64,000 bases of DNA, taken from the NCBI RefSeq assembly GCF_011947225.1, contig NZ_JAATVW010000005.1, positions 248,001 to 312,000 on the forward strand, in the 5' to 3' direction. Source of the DNA: Planosporangium flavigriseum. GTDB taxonomy: Bacteria; Actinomycetota; Actinomycetes; Mycobacteriales; Micromonosporaceae. The position numbers were made by a program, and so were the translations under genes. Shown here piece after piece: positions 1 through 7,687 of the stretch. The notes beneath the pieces are model-generated. The model saw only the letters and a list, made by a program, of their open reading frames with translations. It had not been told where the DNA came from and did no database searches. Position 1 is the stretch's first letter, and each line of letters starts with the position of its first letter.

Positions 1-708
1 CCCTACCTGGTCGAGGGCGTGGGCGAGGACTTCTGGCCGGAGACCTACGACCGGGACATCTGCGACGGGATCATCGAGGTCTCCGACAAGGAGTCGTTCC
101 TGCTCACCCGGCGGCTCGCCCGCGAGGAGGGCCTGCTGGTCGGTGGCTCCTGCGGCATGGCCGTCGCGGCGGCGCTCAAGGTTGCCCGCCGGGCCGACCC
201 CGACGACGTGATCGTTGTGCTGCTACCCGACGGTGGCCGGGGATATCTTTCCAAGATCTTCAACGATGCGTGGATGACCCGGTACGGCTTCCTGTCCAGC
301 CATCAGGACGGCGCGACGGTCGCCGACGTGCTGGCGCGCAAGGGCGGCAAGATCCCGGAGATGGTGCACGTACACCCGAGCGAGACGGTGCGCGAGGCCA
401 TCGACATCATGCGCGAGTACGGGGTGTCGCAGTTGCCCGTGCTGAAGGCCGAGCCGCCCGTGGTGACCGGCGAGGTGGCCGGCTCGATCGCCGAGCGGGA
501 CCTGCTCGACGCGCTGTTCACCGGCCAGGCCCACCTGCACGACATGCTCGACAAGCACATGGGCGACCCGCTCCCGATGATCGGCGGCGGCCAGCCGGTG
601 GCCGAGGCGGTCGCACTGCTGGAGAAGTCCGACGCGGCCATCGTCCTCATCGACGGCAAGCCCAAGGGCGTGATCACCCGCCAGGATCTGCTGAGCTTCC
701 TGAGCTAG
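1..708 (+). CDS. cbs: Cystathionine beta-synthase, C-terminal part (5' end outside the window)
   Basis: The reading frame is open from the first base, so the gene begins upstream. It encodes the end of the PLP-dependent synthase fold (GGSCGMAVAAALKVARR, a Gly-rich stretch typical of the fold-type II phosphate-binding end) followed by two tandem CBS motifs (about window residues 105-230) ending with VITRQDLLSFLS. The family condenses homocysteine with serine (or O-acetylserine) to cystathionine; the CBS pair is a regulatory nucleotide/SAM-type sensor. metB lies downstream on the same strand, as in the cbs-metB neighbourhood of mycobacteria (Rv1077/Rv1079), but here about 10 kb of accessory DNA separates them. 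Only the C-terminal third or so is visible, so catalytic residues cannot be checked. Confidence 0.88.
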   Translation, partial: PYLVEGVGEDFWPETYDRDICDGIIEVSDKESFLLTRRLAREEGLLVGGSCGMAVAAALKVARRADPDDVIVVLLPDGGRGYLSKIFNDAWMTRYGFLSSHQDGATVADVLARKGGKIPEMVHVHPSETVREAIDIMREYGVSQLPVLKAEPPVVTGEVAGSIAERDLLDALFTGQAHLHDMLDKHMGDPLPMIGGGQPVAEAVALLEKSDAAIVLIDGKPKGVITRQDLLSFLS

Positions 709-714
709 CTACTG

Positions 715-918
715 CTACGGCTCGGGTACGGCGATCACGTCGACCAGGGCACCCCGGCGCAGCACCGTGATCGGCAGCCGGGTGCCGATCGCCGGCCCGA
801 GCGCGTCCGCGTCGTCGAGGGCGTCGGCGTCCGCGGCGGGGATGTTCGGCGGCTCCATGCCGGTGACAACTTCCCCGTACCGACGATTGATGCCCGTCGC
901 GGTTACGCCGACGGCGTA
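715..918 (-). pseudogene. Remnant resembling the C-terminal PDZ tail of a trypsin-like (S1C) serine protease
   Basis: Reading the minus strand gives an open stretch ending at the TAG at 715-717 whose last 30 codons read like a PDZ tail: DALGPAIGTRLPITVLRRG, then ALVDVIAVPEP. That is the usual last strand of HtrA/DegP-type PDZ domains. There is no protease domain upstream: the frame runs into the 3' end of the neighbouring aminotransferase gene. A 47-codon ORF starting at ATG 856-858 could be translated but would be only a fragment. I infer a deletion remnant; no search was possible. Confidence 0.35.
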
Positions 919-919
919 G

Positions 920-2629
920 TCACTGCAGGCACTCGTCGGGAAGTTCGAACCAGCGCAGCTCCTCGAACCCCGGCGACACCGCCGATCCGGCGTGCCCGTC
1001 GGTCCAGGGCCGCTCCGCCAGCCTCAGGCACAGCGCACGCGCCTCGCGCAGGTAACCCTCGAAAGCCGCCTCGCCGGCGCGCTCGTGATGCGCCGGCCAG
1101 CGCAGGTTCCCGTCCGCGTCGTACGAGAGCTGGTCGAGCCGCAGCGGCGGCTCCACCAGCCCGCCCTTGTGGCGCCACAGCCCCGTGTACGGGTCGAACC
1201 GGTACTCCGGCAGCAGCGCCCACCCGCTGGTGGCGACCAGGTGCACCGCGTCGATGATGTACCAGAACACCGCAGGCGAGACGAAGTAGTTGAAGCTGAC
1301 GCGTACCCAACCGGGTTTGATCCCCTCGCAGCCGGCCACGATCTCCTCCTCGAAGCGGTGCGACCGCTCGATGTCGATGCCGAGCAGGCGGTGCCCGTAC
1401 GGTCCGGCACACGAGCAGCCGCCCCGGGACTGGATGCCGAACAGATCGTTGAGCAGCGCCACCACGAAGTTGTGGTGCAGATAGCGACCGCTCGGCCGGC
1501 GCACCACGAACGACACGATCGACAGCCGTTCGGCGTCGAGGTTGCCGAGGATCTCGATCGCCGGGTTGGCCAGCCAGGACTCGACGGCGTGGCGCAGGAA
1601 GTGCTCCTCTTGCGCCCGAATCACGTCGATCCCGACCGCCTTCTTGAGCTGGAACACCAGGCCCGCGCGGACCGACTCGATGATCGCCGGCGTGCCGCCC
1701 TCCTCGCGGTGGGCCGGGTCGGAGATGTAGTGGTGCTCGGTCGGGTTGACGTAGTCGACCGTGCCGCCGCCGGGCACCGTCGGCACGCGGTTGCGCAGCA
1801 GTTCCCGGCGCACGATCAACACCCCGGGGGTACCGGGGCCGCCGACGAACTTGTGCGGCGAGATGAACATCGCGTCCTTGCCGCGCATGGTCATATCCAC
1901 GTAAGGCGCCGCGGCGGCGAAGTCCCAGAACGACAGCGCGCCGTGGCGGTGCAGCACGGCCGAGATGGCGTGGGTGTCGGTGACGATGCCCGTGACGTTC
2001 GAGGCGGCCGAGAACGACCCGATCTTCAGCGGACGGTCGGCGTAGCGGATCAACTCGGCCTCGAGGCGGGCGATGTCGATGTGCCCGTCGGCGTCCTCCG
2101 GGATGGTCACCAGATCCGCGATCGACTCGCGCCACGGCAACTCGTTGGAGTGGTGCTCGAACGGGCCGATAAACACCACCGGGCGCTCCCGGGCCGGGAT
2201 CCGGTCGCTGAGCGCGTACCGGTCGTCGAGATCGGCGGGGATGCGCAGCCCGAGGATGTGCACGATCTTGTCGATCGCGCCGGTCGATCCAGAGCCGGTG
2301 AAAATGACCACCGTATCGTCATCGCCGTCGACCGCCTCGCGGATGATGCGCCGGGCGTCCTCACGGAGTCGGGTCGTCTGCAGGCCCGTACCGGAGGACT
2401 CGGTGTGCGTGTTGGCGTATCGGGGGAGGACCTCGTCGCAGATGAAGCGTTCGATGAACTCCAACGCCCGGCCGGAGGCGGTGTAGTCGGCGTACGTCAC
2501 GCGGCGCGGCCCGTACGGTCCCCACATCACCTGGTCGTCGCCGATGACCGATTCACGGATCCGTTCCAGCAGGGGACTGTTCGGTGCCGGATCAGGGCTC
2601 AGGTTCGGCACCGCTTCGGTACCGTTCAT
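920..2629 (-). CDS. Aminotransferase class V / cysteine desulfurase-like PLP enzyme, unusually long (569 aa)
   Basis: Fold-type I PLP enzyme of the class-V (NifS/SufS-like) family. The Schiff-base lysine is in ISPHKFVGGPGTPG, preceded by the cofactor-binding FTGSGSTGAIDKI and the SFWDFAAAAPYVDM segment. The N-terminus has the family motif TYADYTASGR (active-site entry) and the substrate loop NTHTESSGTG. A cysteine segment (SRGGCSCAGPYGHRLLG) lies where SufS/NifS carry the persulfide Cys, so desulfurase or selenocysteine-lyase-like chemistry is plausible. Length exceeds the usual about 400 residues; the extra C-terminal 130 residues are not recognised. ATG start; CATAAT lies 6 bases upstream and no Shine-Dalgarno is seen, so the mRNA may be leaderless. 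No suf or isc genes are adjacent; the substrate is unknown. Confidence 0.8.
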   Translation of the reverse strand: MNGTEAVPNLSPDPAPNSPLLERIRESVIGDDQVMWGPYGPRRVTYADYTASGRALEFIERFICDEVLPRYANTHTESSGTGLQTTRLREDARRIIREAVDGDDDTVVIFTGSGSTGAIDKIVHILGLRIPADLDDRYALSDRIPARERPVVFIGPFEHHSNELPWRESIADLVTIPEDADGHIDIARLEAELIRYADRPLKIGSFSAASNVTGIVTDTHAISAVLHRHGALSFWDFAAAAPYVDMTMRGKDAMFISPHKFVGGPGTPGVLIVRRELLRNRVPTVPGGGTVDYVNPTEHHYISDPAHREEGGTPAIIESVRAGLVFQLKKAVGIDVIRAQEEHFLRHAVESWLANPAIEILGNLDAERLSIVSFVVRRPSGRYLHHNFVVALLNDLFGIQSRGGCSCAGPYGHRLLGIDIERSHRFEEEIVAGCEGIKPGWVRVSFNYFVSPAVFWYIIDAVHLVATSGWALLPEYRFDPYTGLWRHKGGLVEPPLRLDQLSYDADGNLRWPAHHERAGEAAFEGYLREARALCLRLAERPWTDGHAGSAVSPGFEELRWFELPDECLQ

Positions 2630-2956
2630 CGATTCATTATGGCCCGCCCGGACCCGCGTACCCGCTGAAGATTTTCAGCGCGGATCGCACACGCTGTCCG
2701 CCGGCTGAAGTCACGGCCTGATTACGTTCGGTTCAGAAGTTCGACGAGAACCCCGGACCTTGAATCGATGGTGGTGGCGTCGCGGCATCCGCCAAGGCCC
2801 GACGACACCATGGACCCGCCCGTACGGCTAGGCATGCCCCAGCCGATGCGACACCGTCCCAGGTGTTGTGCCGAGGGGTGGGTCACGGCGGGGGAGGGTA
2901 CGCGATTCAACGCTGTCCCCGCAGCGATCGTGCGGTCGCGTACCCTCGCCCCGTCC
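2630..2956. other. Intergenic region, no supported gene
   Basis: About 330 bases between two minus-strand genes. It contains a perfect 6-bp hairpin GCTGAA-gatt-TTCAGC at 2664-2679 just upstream of the probable CATAAT -10 element of the aminotransferase gene (a possible operator), and the hairpin at 2894-2947. Open frames across it lack codon bias and conserved motifs. Confidence 0.6.
2894..2947 (-). terminator. Inverted repeat, probable terminator of the gene at 2957-3844
   Basis: Perfect 12-bp arms, GAGGGTACGCGA (2894-2905) and TCGCGTACCCTC (2936-2947), with a 30-base loop, start ten bases after the stop codon of the minus-strand gene. No T-tract follows, as is common in actinomycetes. Confidence 0.55.
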
Positions 2957-3844
2957 CTAGCTGTAGCGGCGCCAGACGTCGCGCAGCGGTTCCCAGCTCT
3001 CGCCCAGCCCCTCCGACCAGTACGCCAGGAGGTAGGCGGCGATCGGAGCGTTCGCGTCCGACCACCACACGCCGCACACGGGTTTGCCGGTAGCGTCATT
3101 GGTCGTCTTGTACGCGAACTCGACGTAGCGACCGTTTACCGTGCCGGAGGTCGTCTTCTTCGTGGTCGGTTCGCCGACGCCGGGTGCGAGCCGTTTGGCG
3201 TCGATGTTCTGGGCGAGAAACTTCGTGTACGCCTTGTCCCGTTCGTCGGGTGACTTGTACGTGACGAAGAAGATGGTGGCGTTGGCGTAGTGGCAGGCCA
3301 CTCGGGAGTCTTCGCCGTCGCCGAGGCGCGGGCCGTCCTTGTCGCCGTTCTTGGCGCAGCCGGTGATCCAGGGGAGCCAGGAGTTGGCGATGGGGGTGAG
3401 CTCGTTGGGGAACTTCGGCGTGTTGAGCTGGCGCTGCGTGTGTTCGAACAGCGGCAGCACCTGCGCGGTGCTGGTAGCGGGCGATCGTTTCTCCGGCGGC
3501 GCGGGTGCCGGAGTGCTCTGGTGTCCGACCAGGTAGCCGGTCGGTCCGAAGACGAGGAGTCCGGCGAGCAGGCCGAGGAGCGCGGCGCGGACGACCGGCC
3601 CGCGCGCCGGTTTCGGGACCGGAGTGATGCGTGGCTGCCAGGACGGGGATCCTGGTCCGCCGTCGGGGAACAGCGACCACGAGTCGACGGGCGGCGCCGG
3701 CTGTGGCTGTGGAGACGCCGGTGCCTGGTAGGTCGGCTGCTCGGGGGCTGGCGGATCGGAGGTTGGCGGCTGACCCTGCCCGTTCTGGAACGGGCCGTAT
3801 CTGCCGCCGCCCTCCTCGCCTGGAACCGTGGACGTCATCGACAC
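2957..3844 (-). CDS. Pro-rich, single-pass membrane-anchored protein of unknown function
   Basis: 295 residues. Residues 1-80 are Pro/Gln/Gly-rich and probably disordered and cytoplasmic. One hydrophobic segment follows ([20 protein letters not shown], about 85-108), then an extracytoplasmic domain of about 185 residues with Cys in [15 protein letters not shown] and [10 protein letters not shown] that could form disulfides. The domain layout resembles the many actinomycete proteins with a disordered leader, one helix and a lipocalin- or NTF2-like sensor, but I recognise no family. GTG start at 3844, with an in-frame ATG two codons later. It has no obvious operon partner; a hairpin follows at 2894-2947. 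Confidence 0.7.
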   Translation of the reverse strand: MSMTSTVPGEEGGGRYGPFQNGQGQPPTSDPPAPEQPTYQAPASPQPQPAPPVDSWSLFPDGGPGSPSWQPRITPVPKPARGPVVRAALLGLLAGLLVFGPTGYLVGHQSTPAPAPPEKRSPATSTAQVLPLFEHTQRQLNTPKFPNELTPIANSWLPWITGCAKNGDKDGPRLGDGEDSRVACHYANATIFFVTYKSPDERDKAYTKFLAQNIDAKRLAPGVGEPTTKKTTSGTVNGRYVEFAYKTTNDATGKPVCGVWWSDANAPIAAYLLAYWSEGLGESWEPLRDVWRRYS

Positions 3845-4290
3845 AATCAGCAGGTACGCCGGCGCCGCGCCGTCCAGATCAGTCCGGTTCCCCGTACTTC
3901 GCGCCGTGCTCGTACTGGTGCATCGAGGCGTCGATCCGCGCCGCCGGCTTCGCCACCCGCCCGTACCACGTCGACGTGCCGTCCTTCGGCGGCGCAGTTA
4001 CTGACCTCGGCCCGTCCTCGCCGGACACCGCCGACTGGTGTCACATCGCCAGACGTCATTCGGTTGACCCGGACACCAAGGGCTTCCGGGCGGTGAACGG
4101 ACACACAGTGCGACAGGTGGCCGAACGATGACATACTGTTTCCGGCCGTGTGCGGTTGTGGGGCGTGTGACAGGGGAAGCCAGGTTGCGAGCAGAACATC
4201 AGCGGCCGATTCCGCCGGCACCTGGGAGAAGGTCTCCGCTTCTTCTTCTCCTCGTCCACCGGCCCGAGCGCCTAGAGGCTGAGAGCAGCT
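3845..4290. other. Intergenic region with a gene relic
   Basis: Lies between divergent genes. Apart from the spermidine synthase relic at 3883-3990, the frame continuing to a TGA at 4129-4131 (ending [20 protein letters not shown]) looks coding-like but I cannot assign it. The segment 4120-4160 (ATGACATACTGT) is relatively A/T-rich and is the best candidate for the promoter of the roadblock cluster; no clear -35/-10 pair is visible. Confidence 0.5.
3883..3990 (+). pseudogene. Remnant of spermidine synthase (polyamine aminopropyltransferase)
   Basis: About 36 codons on the plus strand read [20 protein letters not shown] then [14 protein letters not shown]. The [10 protein letters not shown] block is a hallmark of bacterial SpeE-type aminopropyltransferases, where it is normally followed by DWGFVLA near the end of the enzyme. 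Here the frame continues into unrelated residues ([10 protein letters not shown]) and no start, SAM-binding or catalytic part exists nearby, so it is a decayed fragment. It sits in the upstream region of the minus-strand gene ending at 2957. Confidence 0.6.
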
Positions 4291-4701
4291 GTGCCCAGCA
4301 TTGACAATCATTTAGGGCGAGCGATGGCGCTACCTGGGGCCGTCGGCGCCAGCCTCGTCGACTGCACCACCGGCATGGCACTCGGCAGCGCCGGGGCCGT
4401 TCCCGGCGGCGACGGGGAGGCCGCAGCCGCCGGCACAGCAGAGGTCCTGTACGCCGCGTCCGCTCGGGCGCCGTTCGCCTCCGCCCGACCCCACGACGCC
4501 GTCGAGGACCTCATCGTCACCACCGCCAGTGGCTACCACCTGTTGCGGACCGTGCCGGTCCCGTTCGGCAGCCAGTTGGTCCTGTACCTCTGGCTCGACC
4601 GGCCGGACGGCAACCTCGCGATGGCTCGGCGACGCCTCGCCGAAATCGCCGACGACCTGATGAGAACGCCCCCCGACGCACCGGCCGGATCCGCGGCGTA
4701 G
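4291..4701 (+). CDS. Roadblock/LC7-domain protein, first of the cluster
   Basis: 136 residues, GTG start. The fold signature GAVGASLVDCTTGMALGSAG near the N-terminus and a C-terminal LVLYLWLDRPDGNLAMARRR helix match the roadblock/LC7 (MglB-like) family; the same pattern (GAVGVAIVDYSSGMALGIAG ... LFLYLALHKDRANLALARHH) occurs in the protein at 6448-6819, so the two are paralogues. Such proteins dimerise and commonly act as GTPase-activating or scaffolding partners of small Ras-like GTPases (MglA, CvnD). It is followed after 69 bases by a PATAN-domain gene. Alanine/glycine-rich inserts in the middle (VPGGDGEAAAAG) suggest a relaxed loop. The partner is unknown. Confidence 0.75.
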   Translation: MPSIDNHLGRAMALPGAVGASLVDCTTGMALGSAGAVPGGDGEAAAAGTAEVLYAASARAPFASARPHDAVEDLIVTTASGYHLLRTVPVPFGSQLVLYLWLDRPDGNLAMARRRLAEIADDLMRTPPDAPAGSAA

Positions 4702-4770
4702 GTCGATCGCCGTACGCCCTGGTGCTGCCCTGCGCCGTCCACCGCCCAACCACCCCTTCCACGAGGAGCC

Positions 4771-5721
4771 ATGCCCAAAACCGGCCGTCAGCCCGAGTCC
4801 GCCCAACCCGGCGAGCTGCTGTCCCAGCTGGCCGACGAGGGCGAGACGGGGACGCTGTACGTCGACGGCGTCCCCGGCGGCACGGTGCACCTGATCGACG
4901 GCCGGGTGAGCTACGTCGAGTCCCCGGCCGCGCCCGGTGTCGGCACGCTGTTCACCGCATCGGGCCGGCTGGCGGAACGCACCTGGCGGGCGGCGGTCGA
5001 GGCCGGTGGCGCCGACCACCGGGTCGGCCCGCTCCTGGTCGAGCAGGGTCACCTCATGCAAAGTGAGCTGGAACTCTGCGTGCTGGCAGCGATCTACGAC
5101 GCGGCGTTCTTCGTACTGACCCCGGACGCCGTGCCGGTTCGTTTCGCGCCCGGCGAGTTGCACTGGCTCGGCCGGGTCGTCGAGGTCGAGGTCGCGGCGC
5201 TGGAGCGCGAGACCAGCCGGCGACGCCGGGTGCTCGACGAGATCCTCCCGGAGTTGTCGGTCGATCACGCCCCGGTCACTCCAGTCCGGCGACCGCCGGT
5301 TCAACGGGTGGTGCTGACGGCCGCGCAGTGGGAGCTGGTGGTGCACGCCGACGGCCGGCGGACAGCCGCCGACCTGTCGCATCTGCTCGGCCGCCCTGGG
5401 TACGCGACGCTGCAGGAGCTACGCCGGCTGTCCGCGGCCGGGCTGCTGCGGGACACCATGGAGCCCGACCCGCCATCCTCCGGCGGGGAATCCAGCGGGG
5501 AGCCCAGCGCGGTCGACATCCGTTCCGCCGAGCCACCACCGGCGGGCGGGGACAAATCATCGATCAGCACCACGGCCGCGATCCGCCGGCAGGGCGGTCC
5601 ACGGCGGCCGCGGCACGCAGCCCCGCAACCCGGTAGCCCCGACGGTGCCGGGTCGCTGCCCGCCACGCCGGACGACGCGTTTCTCGACCGGGTCCGCGCC
5701 GCGTTGAAGGCGCTGCGGTGA
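4771..5721 (+). CDS. PATAN/DUF4388-like domain protein
   Basis: 316 residues. Residues about 12-130 (GELLSQLADEGETGTLYVDG, then VHLIDGRVSYVESPAAPG) have the DUF4388/PATAN pattern, a domain of signalling proteins in which a small-molecule- or protein-binding fold is followed by helices. Residues about 170-225 (VLTAAQWELVVHADGRRTAA DLSHLLG.. with ELRRLSAAGLLR) look like a winged-helix-type C-terminal module. The last 90 residues are Pro/Ser-rich and probably disordered, ending in a short helix (DDAFLDRVRAALKALR). ATG start preceded by CGAGGAG. It lies between two roadblock genes, which suggests one signalling complex; there is no catalytic motif. Confidence 0.65.
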   Translation: MPKTGRQPESAQPGELLSQLADEGETGTLYVDGVPGGTVHLIDGRVSYVESPAAPGVGTLFTASGRLAERTWRAAVEAGGADHRVGPLLVEQGHLMQSELELCVLAAIYDAAFFVLTPDAVPVRFAPGELHWLGRVVEVEVAALERETSRRRRVLDEILPELSVDHAPVTPVRRPPVQRVVLTAAQWELVVHADGRRTAADLSHLLGRPGYATLQELRRLSAAGLLRDTMEPDPPSSGGESSGEPSAVDIRSAEPPPAGGDKSSISTTAAIRRQGGPRRPRHAAPQPGSPDGAGSLPATPDDAFLDRVRAALKALR

Positions 5722-5757
5722 CTTGTGCTGACCCACGACAGTGAAGGAGAACCAACC

Positions 5758-6285
5758 GTGAGCACCAATCCGGCGGTACTGGCGGAGTTGGCCGACCTGC
5801 GCCGGCGCCTGCCGGAACTCGCAGGCACCGTGCTCGCCACCACCGACGGCCTGCTGCTGGCGCACGACGCGCACGACCTCGAGCCCGACAGCGTCGCCGC
5901 GCTCGCCGCGGCGCACCTCGCCCTGGCACAACGCTTCGCCGACGCGGTGGGCCACGGTGAGCTGCGGGAGACGGTCATCGAGTGCGGCAACGGCTACCTG
6001 ACCACGTACGCGGCGGGTCCGAACGCGGTGCTGGCGCTGGTGACCCGGAAGGACGCCAACTTGGCCCGGGCACACCTGGAAGCGCGGCGTACCACCGCCA
6101 AGGTCGGTGCCCTGATCGCAGCGAACCCACCGGATTCCCCGCCCCCGCCGGTCGCGCCGGCCGTGCCGGCCGTGCCGATAATTCCCGCCCAGGTCCCGCC
6201 GCTGACACGGCGGACGCCGATGGCGGCGCTTGCGGACCTCGTCCCCACGGAACCCGGCTTCTGGCTGAACCCGCCGCAGCGTTGA
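5758..6285 (+). CDS. Roadblock/LC7-domain protein, second of the cluster
   Basis: 175 residues. The GTG at 5758 is chosen over the in-frame GTG at 5725 because GAAGGAG lies 8 bases upstream. Residues 8-120 (LPELAGTVLATTDGLLLAHD ... TVIECGNGYLTTYAAGPNAV LALVTRKDANLARAHLEAR) have the roadblock order: helix, GTVLATTDG strand pair, long helix, then two strands and a final helix. The C-terminal 55 residues are Pro/Ala-rich, with a terminal motif ADLVPTEPGFWLNPPQR. It is more diverged from the first and third roadblock proteins than they are from each other, so the complex may be a heteromer. Confidence 0.75.
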   Translation: MSTNPAVLAELADLRRRLPELAGTVLATTDGLLLAHDAHDLEPDSVAALAAAHLALAQRFADAVGHGELRETVIECGNGYLTTYAAGPNAVLALVTRKDANLARAHLEARRTTAKVGALIAANPPDSPPPPVAPAVPAVPIIPAQVPPLTRRTPMAALADLVPTEPGFWLNPPQR

Positions 6286-6447
6286 CCGCTCCCCACCACC
6301 TGGCCGGTGGCAGCACCGTCACCAGCCACCACCGAAACGCGTCCGGTGAGAGCCGGGCGAACCACCTCACCGGTGCGGCTGATGCCGCCCGGCGACCGGG
6401 CCCGCCGCCGCGGCGGGCCGCCACCCCAATGTGAAACTGGAGGAACC

Positions 6448-6819
6448 GTGGCTGACATGGATACCGCACTGAAGGAAGCGATGAATATCGACGGCGCGGT
6501 CGGCGTCGCGATCGTCGACTACAGCAGCGGCATGGCACTGGGCATCGCCGGCGGCGGCAAGGACTTCGACCTGAACGTTGCTGCCGCCGGAAACACGGAC
6601 GTGGTGCGGGCGAAGATGCGCACGATGGAGATGCTCCATCTGAACGAGGAGATCGAGGACATCCTCATCACACTGGACACCCAGTACCACCTGATCCGTC
6701 CGCTGACCGGCCGGTCGAGCAAGGGCCTGTTCCTGTATCTGGCGCTGCACAAGGACCGCGCCAACCTGGCGCTGGCCCGCCACCACATGCGCCGCATCGA
6801 GGCCGACCTCGAAATCTGA
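6448..6819 (+). CDS. Roadblock/LC7-domain protein, third of the cluster
   Basis: 123 residues. GTG start at 6448 (MADMDTALKEAMNIDGAVG) with GGAGG 4 bases upstream. The whole protein is a single roadblock domain: GAVGVAIVDYSSGMALGIAG, then DVVRAKMRTMEMLHLNEEIE, DILITLDTQYHLIRPL and the terminal helix ANLALARHHMRRIEADLEI. It resembles CvnB-type proteins of Streptomyces conservons, but no CvnA kinase or CvnD GTPase is adjacent. A hairpin at 6828-6872 closes the cluster. The preceding 160 bases (6286-6447) contain no gene. Confidence 0.8.
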   Translation: MADMDTALKEAMNIDGAVGVAIVDYSSGMALGIAGGGKDFDLNVAAAGNTDVVRAKMRTMEMLHLNEEIEDILITLDTQYHLIRPLTGRSSKGLFLYLALHKDRANLALARHHMRRIEADLEI

Positions 6820-6827
6820 CGCTGCTG

Positions 6828-6872
6828 CCAGGGCGCCGTGCCATCCGGAGAATCGACGGCAGGGTGCCCTGG
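6828..6872 (+). terminator. Inverted repeat after the roadblock cluster
   Basis: Arms CCAGGGCGCC (6828-6837) and GGTGCCCTGG (6863-6872) pair at 9 of 10 positions, 8 bases after the last roadblock stop codon. No T-tract. Confidence 0.45.
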
Positions 6873-6981
6873 CCTCACAAGCGTGTGTCCGGCACCTAGA
6901 ACGGTGAGCAGGACACGTAGCACGGGTCAGCGCGGGGAAGAAGTCGACCTACTCCCGGTCGCCGCCGCGCTCTCCGCACGT

Positions 6982-7203
6982 CTAAAACTGACGGTTATCG
7001 TTGACGCCTGGGAGGCTGTCTAGGCACCTCAGGTAATGGCCCTTCATCTGCTGCCAGTGCCGTCGCTCGTCGCACGGGTGAACCCGCCCGCAGCAGCACA
7101 GCCCGCACCCGTCGAGGTAATGCTCGGCGAGTCTCGCCTCGGCGTAACCGACCTGGGCCCTGGCGTACTCGGCAAATGCCTCCGATAGATAGATCGTGCC
7201 CAC
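6982..7203 (-). CDS. Small Cys-rich protein of unknown function, second gene of a two-gene operon
   Basis: 73 residues from a GTG four bases after the stop of the upstream gene (7208-7483). The sequence AYARAQVGYAEARLAEHYLD-type helix is followed by GCGLCCCGRVHPCDERRHWQ, a Cys/His cluster that could bind a metal or form a zinc knuckle, and a final helix QQMKGHYLRCLDSL. I recall similar small proteins next to short GntR-like regulators in actinomycetes but know no function. Alternative starts exist only inside the upstream gene. Confidence 0.55.
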   Translation of the reverse strand: MGTIYLSEAFAEYARAQVGYAEARLAEHYLDGCGLCCCGRVHPCDERRHWQQMKGHYLRCLDSLPGVNDNRQF

Positions 7204-7207
7204 GGCG

Positions 7208-7483
7208 TCACTCGCCCATGGGACGCCGGTACTTCCGGCCGGCACCGTTTCGCCGTTCGTTGACCGGTTGGCATGCGGCTCGCATGCCAACCTGAGCGAG
7301 CCGAAGCGGTGGGCATGGATGGAAGGAGCGCTGACGTCGGCAAGTAGTCGCCAGACAGAACCCGTCGACGCCGACCTCGTGCGCATCCCATAGGGATCGA
7401 GCGATCCGCCACATCAACTGGTGCTGGCACTCGGTAGGCGGAGTAAGCGGTGGGCTATTGGGGTCGTACGGCAGTCCCGTCAT
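7208..7483 (-). CDS. Small conserved actinobacterial protein of unknown function
   Basis: 91 residues from the ATG at 7483, chosen because GAGGGG lies 5 bases upstream (MTGLPYDPNSPPLTPPTECQ). A Pro-rich start is followed by HQLMWRIARSLWDAHEVGVD, GFCLATTCRRQRSFHPCPPL, with three Cys and a His that may form a metal site, and RLAQVGMRAACQPVNERRNG. It is transcribed divergently from the GntR-type gene at 7688 and is followed immediately by another small Cys-rich gene, so the three form a cassette probably controlled by the GntR protein. Confidence 0.65.
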   Translation of the reverse strand: MTGLPYDPNSPPLTPPTECQHQLMWRIARSLWDAHEVGVDGFCLATTCRRQRSFHPCPPLRLAQVGMRAACQPVNERRNGAGRKYRRPMGE

Positions 7484-7582
7484 GCCATCCCCTCGTTCGA
7501 TTGCCGCAACTGTTTCGAGACGTGGATGTCCGAGCGTGAGAACCCGCCCGGGCATCCACGCCGATGAGGACGGCCCGACAGC

Positions 7583-7684
7583 GCCAACCGAAGGGAACGA
7601 CCTCGTAAGCAACCTCCCATGGGTAGCGTTGGGTAGTCAAGGGCAGGCGTAGGTGGTGTACTCGTGGTGCCAACCGAGGGGAAC
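7583..7684. repeat. Direct repeat GCCAACCGARGGGAAC flanking the divergent promoter
   Basis: GCCAACCGAAGGGAAC at 7583-7598 recurs as GCCAACCGAGGGGAAC at 7669-7684 (15 of 16 identical, 86 bases apart). The second copy carries the ribosome binding site of the GntR-type gene. Two near-identical sites framing the divergent regulatory region would suit an autoregulatory operator; the reading is inference. Confidence 0.5.
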
Positions 7685-7687
7685 ACC

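Noticed and set aside
992-2668. 558-codon open frame antisense to the class-V aminotransferase
   Set aside because: Arg/Val/Asp-rich shadow of the real gene, with no domain and no ribosome binding site.
4291-6819. A complete conservon (cvnABCD)
   Set aside because: Roadblock proteins are present, but no kinase, DUF742 protein or GTPase is encoded here.
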